Shown here: piece by piece, positions 21,242-30,652 of the stretch
Numbering within the stretch: the stretch's first letter is position 1
Layout: each line of letters starts with the position of its first letter
Assembly (NCBI GenBank): GCA_035650495.1
Contig: DASRHK010000184.1
Location: 1-30,652, forward strand
Length of the DNA: 30,652 bases
Direction: 5' to 3'
DNA from: DASRHK01 sp035650495
GTDB lineage: Bacteria; Pseudomonadota; Gammaproteobacteria; Nevskiales; Nevskiaceae
Program-made: the position numbers and the translations under genes
Notes under the pieces: model-generated
What the model was told of the DNA's origin: nothing
Databases searched by the model: none
What the model saw: only the letters and a program-made list of their open reading frames with translations

Positions 21242-22699
21242 CTATTTCTTCTTGGTGGGCCGCTGCCAGCCCGGGATGACCTTCTGCTCGCGCGCGCGGC
21301 AGATTGCCAGCACGCCTGGCGGCACATCGCGGGTGATGGTCGAGCCGGCGCCGACGGTGGCGCCGTCGCCGACTTTCACCGGTGCTACTAATTGCGTATC
21401 AGACCCGATGAAGGCGTCGTCGCCGACGACCGTGGGATGCTTGTGCGCGCCGTCGTAATTCACCGTGATGACACCGGCGCCGACGTTGACGCGCGCGCCG
21501 ATGGTGGCGTCGCCGACGTATGCGAGATGATTGGCCTTGGCGCCGGGGCCGAGCGTCGATTTCTTCACCTCGACGAAGTTGCCGATGTGCACCGAGTCGC
21601 CGAGCCTGGTCTCCGGACGGATGCGCGCGAACGGGCCGATGCGGCAATCGCGGCCGGTGTCGACGAAGTCGAGCACGCTGTGCGCGTCGATCTTGGTGCC
21701 GTCACCGAGCCGCGCATTGCGCAGGATCACGTACGGCCCGACGGTTACGTTGTCGCCGAGCTCGACGTCGCCTTCCACGACGACGCCGACGTCGAGGCTG
21801 CAATCGCGGCCGTGCTTCAGCGTGCCGCGCAGATCGAAGCGCGCGGGATCCGCGAGATTCAAGCCGTCGCGCATCAGCTTGTCGGCCTTCGCGCGCTGGT
21901 AGGCGCGCTCCTGCTGCGCGAGCTGCGCGCGATCGTTGACGCCCAGGACCTCTTCGGGCGACGCCGTGGCGAGCGGCGTGACCTTCACCTTGTCCTTGAG
22001 CGCGAGGCGCACGAAGTCGGTGAGATAGAACTCGCGCTTCTCGTTCTTGTCGTCGATGCGCGCGAGCCAGGACTTGAGCCGCTTCGCCGGCGCGACCATG
22101 AAGCCGGTGTTGACCTCCCGGATCGCGCGTTGCTTCTCGCTCGCATCGCGTTCCTCGACGATGCCGACGATCGCACCGCGGCGATCGCGCAGGATGCGCC
22201 CATAGCCGAACGGCTCGTCCAGCACCGCCGTGAGCAGCGCCGCGCCGGTGCCGGCGGCACAGATCAACTCCCGCAGCGTCTCCGGGCGGATCAGCGGAAC
22301 GTCGCCGTAAGCGACGAGCACGGTCGCGTCGTCGGGGATCTTCGGCATCGCCTGCAACACCGCGTGCGCGGTGCCGAGCTGCCGTTCCTGCAGGACCCAG
22401 CTGAGCGGCGTCGTCGTTCGATACGACGACTCGCACCAGGCGCGCACCGCGTCGGCGCCGTGGCCGTGCACGATGTGGCATCCGGCGGCTTCGAGCGCGA
22501 TCGCGGTGTCGAGCACGTGCGCGAGCAGCGGACGTCCGGCGAGCGGGTGCAGCACTTTCGGCAGCGACGATTTCATCCGCGTGCCCTGCCCCGCGGCGAG
22601 GATCACCACGTGCAGCTGCGGGTCGGCCTTCTGGCCGACGCTATCTTTCCGGCTTGGTCTTGCGGGCTTCGTCGAACTGCGGCGCGTAGGCTTGGACAA
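21242..22699 (-). CDS. glmU: Bifunctional GlcN-1-P acetyltransferase / GlcNAc-1-P uridyltransferase GlmU
   Basis: GlmU acetylates glucosamine-1-phosphate and couples it to UTP to give UDP-GlcNAc in the cytoplasm. The N-terminal nucleotidyltransferase has LAAGQGTRMKSSLPKVLHPLAG and VLVAYGDVPLI. The C-terminal left-handed beta-helix has NVTVGPYVILRN, RIGPFARIRPETRLG and GVITVNYDGAHKHPTVVGDDAFIGSDTQLVAPV. The protein is normal apart from the N-terminus: the frame opens with TTG at 22699, giving about 30 basic residues before the conserved start and a 59-bp overlap with the DUF748 gene. A GTG at 22609 or 22606, directly before VILAAG, is another option, but without a Shine-Dalgarno. The C-terminal end is lysine rich. 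Function is certain, the start is not. Confidence 0.95.
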   Translation of the reverse strand: MSKPTRRSSTKPARPSRKDSVGQKADPQLHVVILAAGQGTRMKSSLPKVLHPLAGRPLLAHVLDTAIALEAAGCHIVHGHGADAVRAWCESSYRTTTPLSWVLQERQLGTAHAVLQAMPKIPDDATVLVAYGDVPLIRPETLRELICAAGTGAALLTAVLDEPFGYGRILRDRRGAIVGIVEERDASEKQRAIREVNTGFMVAPAKRLKSWLARIDDKNEKREFYLTDFVRLALKDKVKVTPLATASPEEVLGVNDRAQLAQQERAYQRAKADKLMRDGLNLADPARFDLRGTLKHGRDCSLDVGVVVEGDVELGDNVTVGPYVILRNARLGDGTKIDAHSVLDFVDTGRDCRIGPFARIRPETRLGDSVHIGNFVEVKKSTLGPGAKANHLAYVGDATIGARVNVGAGVITVNYDGAHKHPTVVGDDAFIGSDTQLVAPVKVGDGATVGAGSTITRDVPPGVLAICRAREQKVIPGWQRPTKKK

Positions 22700-23762
22700 A
22701 GGCGTTGTGCAGCAGGTTGATGAGGGTGTCCAGAGTACTGGTTTTCGGGTTCTTCAGCGTACCGTTGAACTCGACCTTGGTCGCCAGCTGGTTCTCGGGC
22801 TGGTTCTTGAACAGGTTCTTGACGAAGCCCGCCGTCGCTTCCCACGCGACGCGCAGCGGATTGTCGTGCTGCTCCTCGACGTCCTGCTTCCAGCTCGCGA
22901 TCTTCACGTCCTGCAGGATCGGCTTCGCGTAGCCGGTGAGCTGACTGTCCTTCGCCTGCATCTGCACGACGAGGTCGCCGCTGCCGGAGGCGGCATCGAG
23001 CTTCGCGTAGGCCTGGAACAGCGGATTGAGCTTGGTCACGTCGATGTGCGTGACCCTCAAGTCGAAGGTGAAATCGGTGAAGTCGGTGAACGGGTCGAAC
23101 GTCGCTTTCGTCTCCATCGGTGCGTCGTCGAGGATCAGCGCGTTGAGCTCGAGATCGGCGACGCGCTTGCCATCGCGATCGCGCACGTTGGTCAGGTTCT
23201 TCACCACGCCGTTGACCTTGGTCGCGCGCAGGTCGACCGGCGGATTCGAGATGAAGTTGCGGAAGAACACGGTGCTGTCGACGACGCGCACCTCGTTGAG
23301 CTTGACGGGCAGGATCGCTTCGAGCTCGCGGCGCCAGTTCACGCCGCCGCCGGCCTGCGAGCTCGACTGACTGCCGCCGTCGACGAAGTTGAGCTGCGCC
23401 CGATCGAACTCGACGCGGCCGACGATGCCGCCGTGGAAGATCTCCTTCCAGCTGATGGCGAGATCGACGCGCGGCGCGTCGAGCAGCGGCACCGGGACTT
23501 TGCCCGTGGCTTTCTGGATGACCAGCTTGTTGAGGCTGTAGGCGCCGCGCCACAGATGGATGTCGACGTCGGCGACGTGCCCGTGATAGTCGCCCATGCG
23601 ATCGATGCGCGCGTTGATCTGATCGCGCACGAGCTCGGGGAGGTACGCGCGGAGCGCGACCAGCGCGAGCACGAGGATGAGGAATGCGAGGAAGAGCTTC
23701 TGCCCGCGGCGCAAGTGCTGGCGATGACGCGCGCCGGCGTGCATGGTCGTTGTGCTGCCCAT
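22641..23762 (-). CDS. DUF748 domain membrane-anchored protein
   Basis: The 373-residue product has a basic N-terminus and one membrane helix at about 22-41 (KLFLAFLILVLALVALRAYL), followed by a periplasmic AsmA-like DUF748 region: RIDRMGDYHGHVADVDIHLW, VDLAISWKEIFHGGIVGRVEF, NLTNVRDRDGKRVADLELNA and DLRVTHIDVTKLNPLFQAYAK. DUF748/AsmA-type proteins form long beta-groove structures in the periplasm, and several relatives move phospholipids between membranes. This one is short, so it may hold only one repeat block. A transport role is inference from the superfamily. Start ATG 23762 has AAGGTG close upstream; an ATG at 23744 is possible. Its 3' end overlaps the opened GlmU frame. Confidence 0.82.
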   Translation of the reverse strand: MGSTTTMHAGARHRQHLRRGQKLFLAFLILVLALVALRAYLPELVRDQINARIDRMGDYHGHVADVDIHLWRGAYSLNKLVIQKATGKVPVPLLDAPRVDLAISWKEIFHGGIVGRVEFDRAQLNFVDGGSQSSSQAGGGVNWRRELEAILPVKLNEVRVVDSTVFFRNFISNPPVDLRATKVNGVVKNLTNVRDRDGKRVADLELNALILDDAPMETKATFDPFTDFTDFTFDLRVTHIDVTKLNPLFQAYAKLDAASGSGDLVVQMQAKDSQLTGYAKPILQDVKIASWKQDVEEQHDNPLRVAWEATAGFVKNLFKNQPENQLATKVEFNGTLKNPKTSTLDTLINLLHNAFVQAYAPQFDEARKTKPER

Positions 23763-23772
23763 GCACCTTGAG

Positions 23773-23794
23773 ACCCCTGGCGCGGCGCCGGGGT
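23773..23794 (-). promoter_or_regulatory. Hairpin between the G1 peptidase and DUF748 genes
   Basis: ACCCC-GGCGC pairs with GCGCC-A-GGGGT (one bulged base). It is 8 bases after the G1 peptidase stop and 10 bases before the DUF748 start codon on the minus strand. With no U-tract after it, it may reduce readthrough or shape translation of the DUF748 gene. Confidence 0.4.
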
Positions 23795-23802
23795 TTCAGG
23801 TT

Positions 23803-24609
23803 TCAGCAGCCGCCGGAGCCCCAGCAGACGCGGAACGAATCGCCGCCGTCACCCGGTACCGACGGGCTCGCCAGCACATTGCCGCTCTGATCGACCATCT
23901 CGCTGCGCTGCGACAGCTGCAGCGCCGGGTTGGCGCCGTTCACGGTCAGGCCGGTGAACTGCACCGTCCCGAAATTCGCCAGCGCCATCTGGCCCGCGCC
24001 GCCGGTGCCCGCGGAGAGCGGCGCTTCCTCGATCCACTCCGCGGTGTCGCCGGCGGCGAGATAAGGAATCGTCTGGTTGAACGTCCAGCCCTGCGTGGCG
24101 TTCACGATCGCGATGGTCCAGACGACGAGCGTGCTGCCGATGGTGACGGTGATCTGATCGCCGGGATTCACCGGATAGTCACCGGTGACGAGGAGGAATC
24201 CGTCGGCGGGGACCTGCGGCGCGGGCAGCGCTTCCCACCAGGCGTGGAAGGATTTGTCGGAGCCGCTGCAGTCCTGCTCGGTGCCGGCCTGGATCAGCGT
24301 GGGATCCTGGGTCACTCCGCCGCCGATGCCGATCCAGGTCGAGCTGTTCGCGTCGCCGGAGCAGTTGAGATCGGGCACGATCCAGCTGCCGCTGATCGAG
24401 GTGAACGTCGTGGGCAGGCCGGACTGCACATAGCCGGCCCAGTTCAGCGATTGGGTTTCGTCGCCCGAGGGTGCGGGCGTATTGGATTGACCACCGGGCG
24501 GGTTATTCGAAGTGTCGCTCGGAGTGCCGCTGCTGTCGTCGCCACCCCCACACGCACTCAACACGAGCGCAACGCTCAAGAGACTGGCGATGCGCGCGAT
24601 GCTGGTCAT
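23803..24609 (-). CDS. G1 family glutamic endopeptidase (eqolisin-like) lipoprotein
   Basis: The 268-residue product begins with a lipoprotein signal (LVLSAC, lipidated Cys20), then a disordered Gly/Ser/Pro linker to about residue 53. The domain is that of G1 glutamic peptidases, best known from fungi such as Scytalidium and active at acid pH. It has LNWAGYV, WIVPDLNCS, TWIGIGGG, the catalytic glutamine Gln107 in LIQAGTEQ, and the catalytic glutamate Glu191 in AEWIEEAP. Both catalytic residues are present, so activity is likely. Cysteines 83, 114, 262 and 268 could form disulfides. The start codon is only 5 bp after the atpC stop, so it is probably read from the ATP synthase operon; the Shine-Dalgarno (GGCGGA) is weak. 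Substrate and anchoring membrane are unknown. Confidence 0.88.
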   Translation of the reverse strand: MTSIARIASLLSVALVLSACGGGDDSSGTPSDTSNNPPGGQSNTPAPSGDETQSLNWAGYVQSGLPTTFTSISGSWIVPDLNCSGDANSSTWIGIGGGVTQDPTLIQAGTEQDCSGSDKSFHAWWEALPAPQVPADGFLLVTGDYPVNPGDQITVTIGSTLVVWTIAIVNATQGWTFNQTIPYLAAGDTAEWIEEAPLSAGTGGAGQMALANFGTVQFTGLTVNGANPALQLSQRSEMVDQSGNVLASPSVPGDGGDSFRVCWGSGGC

Positions 24610-24614
24610 GTTCG

Positions 24615-25040
24615 CTATCCGCCGCGGGTGATGTTCTTCAGCTCTTCGACGAACTTGAGACGCGCCGCGGCCTCGACGAGTTCCTGCTGCGCCTGCTTGA
24701 GATCGGTCTCGGACTTGGCGCCGGCCAGCTTGGCTTCGGCTTCTTCCTTGGCCTTGCGGGCGGCGGTCTCGTCGGCGTCCTTGGCGCGCAGCGCGGTGTC
24801 GGCGAGCACGGTCACGAGATGCGGCTGCACCTCGAGGATGCCGCCGCCGACGAAGAACCGGAGCTCCTCGCCGCTCGGCGTCTGCACGCGCAGCTGACCG
24901 GGCTTCATCGTGGTCAGGAGCGGCGCGTGGCGCGGCGCGATGCCGACCTCACCCTGCGACGCGGGCGCGAACACCATCGCGGCCTCGCCGTGATGGATGT
25001 GGCCTTCCGCGGAAACGATGTCGACGTGCAGCTGCGCCAT
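24615..25040 (-). CDS. atpC: ATP synthase F1 subunit epsilon
   Basis: Epsilon is part of the rotor stalk and inhibits ATP hydrolysis. The 141-residue product has the N-terminal beta-sandwich (LHVDIVSAEGHIHHGEAAMVFAP, GEVGIAPRHAPLLTTMKPGQ, FVGGGILEVQPHLVTVLAD) and the C-terminal two-helix arm rich in Ala, Lys and Glu. Length is close to the usual 135-140. It is the last ATP synthase gene, 9 bp after atpD, and is followed at 5 bp by the G1 peptidase gene rather than by glmU. Confidence 0.96.
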   Translation of the reverse strand: MAQLHVDIVSAEGHIHHGEAAMVFAPASQGEVGIAPRHAPLLTTMKPGQLRVQTPSGEELRFFVGGGILEVQPHLVTVLADTALRAKDADETAARKAKEEAEAKLAGAKSETDLKQAQQELVEAAARLKFVEELKNITRGG

Positions 25041-25049
25041 GACGTCCTC

Positions 25050-26465
<1,416 letters not shown>

Positions 26466-26481
26466 TGCTTGAATCCCGAAG

Positions 26482-27342
26482 TTAAACCGCTGCGGCGCCG
26501 CCGACGATCTCGGACAGCTCCTTGGTGATGTTGGCCTGGCGCGCCTTGTTGTAGGTGATCTGCAGCTTGTTGATGATCTTGCCGGCGTTGTCCGACGCGG
26601 ACTTCATCGCGACCATGCGCGCGCTCTGCTCGCACGCCGCGTTCTCGACCACCGCCTGATAGACCTGCGACTCGACGTAGCGCTGCAGGACCGTGTCCAG
26701 CAGCTCCTTCGGATCGGGCTCGTAGAGATAGTCCCAATGCGAGAGCAGGTTCTCGTCCTTCACCGGCTCGATCGGCAGGAGCTGCGCGACCGTCGGCTTC
26801 TGCGTCATGGTGTTCACGAACGCGTTCGAGATCAGGAAGAGCCGATCGACCTTCTCTTCGCGATAGGCGTCGGTCAGCACCTTGATGGTGCCGAGCAGCT
26901 GCTCCGTCGTCGGCTTGTCGCCGAGGTGCGTCGCAGTCGCCAGCACCTTGCCGCCGACGCGCTTGAAGAAGCCGACCGCCTTGTTGCCGATCAGCGCGAC
27001 GTCGACCTCGACGTTCTTGTCCTTCCACTCGCGCATCGCGCGGATCGCCGTGCGGAAGACGTTCATGTTCAATCCGCCGGCGAGACCGCGATCCGACGAC
27101 ACGATCAGGATCGCGACGCGCTTCACTTCTCGCTCGACCGTGAACGGATGGCGATACTCGAGCTTCGCCTGCGCGAGATGACCGAGCGCGCGGCGGATCA
27201 GCACGGCGTAAGGACGCGCGAGCGCCATGCGCTCCTGCGCCTTGCGCATCTTGCTCATCGCCACCTTTTCCATCGCCCGCGTGATCTTCTGCGTGTTCTT
27301 CACGCTCTTGATCTTGTTGCGGATCTCTTTTGCGCCTGGCAC
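26482..27342 (-). CDS. atpG: ATP synthase F1 subunit gamma
   Basis: Gamma is the central rotor shaft. The 286-residue product has the two coiled-coil ends: N-terminal AKEIRNKIKSVKNTQKITRA and C-terminal MVAMKSASDNAGKIINKLQ followed by NKARQANITKELSEIVGGA. The Rossmann-like middle (SDRGLAGGLNMN) is present. The common MVAASKMR is KVAMSKMR here, a mild change. The start is GTG at 27342, behind GAGAGAAC; length is normal. Confidence 0.97.
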   Translation of the reverse strand: MPGAKEIRNKIKSVKNTQKITRAMEKVAMSKMRKAQERMALARPYAVLIRRALGHLAQAKLEYRHPFTVEREVKRVAILIVSSDRGLAGGLNMNVFRTAIRAMREWKDKNVEVDVALIGNKAVGFFKRVGGKVLATATHLGDKPTTEQLLGTIKVLTDAYREEKVDRLFLISNAFVNTMTQKPTVAQLLPIEPVKDENLLSHWDYLYEPDPKELLDTVLQRYVESQVYQAVVENAACEQSARMVAMKSASDNAGKIINKLQITYNKARQANITKELSEIVGGAAAV

Positions 27343-27355
27343 TGCGGTTCTCTCT

Positions 27356-28894
<1,539 letters not shown>

Positions 28895-28918
28895 GTCGAA
28901 AATCCTCCAGAAAACGTT

Positions 28919-29455
28919 TCAGGCGGTCAGCGCAGTGCGGAGCTGGTCGAGCTCGCCTGCCACGCTGCCGTCGATGACCAGGTCACCCGCGCGCACACGC
29001 GCGCCGGCGATGAGCGATGCGTCGGTCTGCCACTGCACGTCGACGTCGCGATTGAGGCGCTTGCGGATCGCTCCGACCAGCGTCTCTTTCTGCGCGCCGT
29101 CGACCGTGGTGGCGGTCGTGATCTCCACTTCGACGCGCGACTCGAACTCGGCCTTGAGCGCTTCGTACTGCTCCTGGATCACGGGCGCGAGCTTCAAGCG
29201 GTCGTACTCGACGAGCAGGCGCAGCAGGTTCTTCGCTTCGTCGGATGCGGCCTTGCCCATCGCCTGGATCAGCACGTCGGCAAGCTGGCCGCGGCCGATC
29301 GCCGGATGGCCGATCGCAGCAGCGACCTGCGGATCGCGCACTGCGTCGGCGATGCCCTTGAGCAGCGCGGACCAGTCGGCCAGCTTCTTCTCTTCGCGCG
29401 CGAGCTCGAAGATCGCTTTCGCGTACGGGCGCGCGAGGGTGGATGGTTCAGCCAT
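28919..29455 (-). CDS. atpH: ATP synthase F1 subunit delta
   Basis: Delta joins the peripheral stalk to the top of F1. The 178-residue product starts MAEPSTLARPYAKAIFELA, the classic N-terminal helical domain, and ends with the C-terminal DASLIAGARVRAGDLVIDGS signature followed by AGELDQLRTAL. Its ATG overlaps the stop of atpF by one base (TAATG), so translation is coupled. Confidence 0.97.
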   Translation of the reverse strand: MAEPSTLARPYAKAIFELAREEKKLADWSALLKGIADAVRDPQVAAAIGHPAIGRGQLADVLIQAMGKAASDEAKNLLRLLVEYDRLKLAPVIQEQYEALKAEFESRVEVEITTATTVDGAQKETLVGAIRKRLNRDVDVQWQTDASLIAGARVRAGDLVIDGSVAGELDQLRTALTA

Positions 29456-29925
29456 TAGATCTGCGCCGCCAGTTCCTTCAGCACGTCGGCATGCGCCTTT
29501 GCGTCGATCTCGCGCTTGAGGATCTTCGACGCGCCCGCGACCGCGAGCTCGCCGACCTGCTTGCGCAGCGTCTCCTTCGCGGAGGTGATCTCGCGAGCCG
29601 CTTCCGCACGCGCCGCTTCCTTGATGCGATCGGCTTCCGCCTGCGCCTGCGTCTTCGCGGCCTCGACGGTCTGCGACGCCTGCTTCGACGCGTTCGACAG
29701 GATTTCCTGCGCCTGCGTGCGCGCAGCCTTCAGCGCTTCATCGCTGCGGGACGACGCTTCTTCCAGCGCCTTGGTGCCGCGCTCGGCGGCCGCGAGACCG
29801 TCGGCGATCGTCTTCTGGCGCTCTTCGATCTTGGTCGTGAGGAACGGCCACACGAACTTGACGTTGAACCAGATGAACGCCGCGAACACCAGCGCCTGAA
29901 CGATCAGGGTGAGATTTGGAAGCAT
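29455..29925 (-). CDS. atpF: ATP synthase F0 subunit b
   Basis: Subunit b dimers form the peripheral stalk. The 156-residue product, the usual length, has one N-terminal membrane helix (residues 4-25, LTLIVQALVFAAFIWFNVKF) followed by WPFLTTKIEERQKTIADGL and a long charged Ala-rich coiled coil. A single copy is present; no b' gene lies between atpE and atpH. Confidence 0.97.
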   Translation of the reverse strand: MLPNLTLIVQALVFAAFIWFNVKFVWPFLTTKIEERQKTIADGLAAAERGTKALEEASSRSDEALKAARTQAQEILSNASKQASQTVEAAKTQAQAEADRIKEAARAEAAREITSAKETLRKQVGELAVAGASKILKREIDAKAHADVLKELAAQI

Positions 29926-29955
29926 GTGCCGCGCCCTCTGCGGATCGAAGCTCGA

Positions 29956-30231
29956 TTACTTGGCGACCGCGCTCAGCAGCGGGTTGGCGAACGCGAAGAA
30001 CATCGCGAGGCCGACGCCGATGATGAACGACGCGTCGATCAGGCCGAGCAGCAGGAACACTTTGGTCTGCAGCATCGGAGCGAGCTCCGGCTGGCGCGCG
30101 GCGCCTTCCAGGAACTTCGAGCACATGATGCCCACGCCCACGCACGCGCCGAGCGCGCCGAGGCCGATGATGAGTCCGATGCCAATGCCGGTGAAGGCCT
30201 GGATCTGGGCGAGGAGCTGAAGCTTTTCCAT
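29956..30231 (-). CDS. atpE: ATP synthase F0 subunit c
   Basis: Subunit c forms the proton-driven ring. The 91-residue product has two membrane helices joined by a polar loop (EGAARQPELAP). The glycine-rich first helix reads IGIGLIIGLGALGACVGVGI; the second carries the ion-binding Asp66 in LLGLIDASFIIGVGLAM. The Na+-type signature (Gln in helix 1 with Glu-Ser/Thr in helix 2) is not present, so a proton ring is expected. It lies 30 bp before atpF. Confidence 0.97.
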   Translation of the reverse strand: MEKLQLLAQIQAFTGIGIGLIIGLGALGACVGVGIMCSKFLEGAARQPELAPMLQTKVFLLLGLIDASFIIGVGLAMFFAFANPLLSAVAK

Positions 30232-30270
30232 GTCGTTACCTTTGTATTGCGACGTGAGTGGTGGAGGGAA

Positions 30271-30652
30271 TCAGTGGTGCTCGTGCGCCATCGAGATGTA
30301 GACGACGGTGAGCATCATGAAGATGTAGGCCTGCAGCGCGACGATCAGGATGTGGAAGATCGCCCAGCCCCAGCCGAACAGGAAGCCGAAGAAGGTGCCG
30401 ACCAGCGATGCGGACGCGAGCATCCACAGGAGCAGGAAGATGATCTCGCCGGCATACATGTTCCCGAACAGTCGCAGCGAGTGCGACAGCGGCTTGGAGA
30501 TGTACTCGATGCACTGGAAGGCGAAGTTCGCGAGCATCGCGAGCGGCATCAGGATCCAGGACAGCGGATTCCAGGTGAGCTTGGGCGCGCCGAACGGCGA
30601 GAAGAACAGTTCGTGGACCCAGCCGCCGAAGCCCTTCGCCTTGATCGCGAAG
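30271..30652 (-). CDS. atpB: ATP synthase F0 subunit a, 5' part outside window
   Basis: Subunit a forms the proton half-channels against the c ring. The frame is open to the window end, and about 127 C-terminal residues are visible. They include WVHELFFSPFG, the helix with the essential arginine in HSLRLFGNMYAGEIIF, the IFHILIVALQAYIFMMLTVVYI helix, and the end SMAHEHH. It is the first ATP synthase gene seen; atpI, if present, lies outside the window. Confidence 0.96.
   Translation of the reverse strand, partial: FAIKAKGFGGWVHELFFSPFGAPKLTWNPLSWILMPLAMLANFAFQCIEYISKPLSHSLRLFGNMYAGEIIFLLLWMLASASLVGTFFGFLFGWGWAIFHILIVALQAYIFMMLTVVYISMAHEHH

Noticed and set aside
29956..30231. A sodium-driven c-ring
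   Set aside because: Helix 2 has LIDASF with aspartate and lacks the Gln/Glu-Ser sodium ligands, so a proton ring is the simpler reading.

Overview
The window is a high-GC, gene-dense piece of a proteobacterial chromosome. The gene order atpBEFHAGDC followed by glmU and glmS, the CRP-type regulator, RimO, YicC, RmuC and LexA all point to the beta/gamma-proteobacterial branch. A GlyGly-CTERM-like tail on a secreted protease leans towards Gammaproteobacteria. I cannot name a genus. No tRNA, rRNA, CRISPR array, phage gene or insertion sequence was seen, and codon usage looks uniform.

Left part (1-8145). A partial glutaminyl cyclotransferase (minus) comes first, followed by a tiny lysine-rich peptide gene with its own Shine-Dalgarno and hairpin. 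Next are the coupled pair yicC / GcvR-like ACT protein, a stand-alone receiver protein (minus), a LysR regulator, and the plus-strand run HNH nuclease, CHASE3 hybrid histidine kinase, rmuC.

Middle (8146-16100). A minus-strand arsenic operon (AhpD-like protein, arsM, arsS) reads away from rimO and ends exactly against rmuC. After rimO come a DUF4189 exported protein and a minus-strand FAD-linked oxidase. The 5' end of that oxidase gene overlaps the start of a plus-strand pair, a DUF3943 exported protein translationally coupled to a secreted PAP2 phosphatase-like protein.

SOS and regulator block (16017-18110). lexA is followed by two tandem terminators and preceded by two adjacent 18-bp operator-like repeats. 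It shares these with a divergent gene for a small one-helix membrane protein. A second small membrane protein on the minus strand overlaps that gene tail to tail, and its upstream region has two CRP-like half-palindromic sites beside a crp-like gene.

Right part (18110-30652, all minus). Reading in the direction of transcription: atpB (partial), atpE, F, H, A, G, D, C, then a G1 (eqolisin) glutamic peptidase lipoprotein starting 5 bp after atpC, a DUF748 membrane protein, glmU, an S8 protease with a GlyGly-CTERM-like tail, glmS, and the crp-like gene. The common atp-glmU-glmS order is thus interrupted by two secreted proteases and a DUF748 protein.

The best candidates for something undescribed are the lexA-linked small membrane protein, the proteases set into the atp-glmUS cluster, the DUF3943-PAP2 pair and the lysine-rich micro-peptide. 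All sites and small genes are read by eye and untested.
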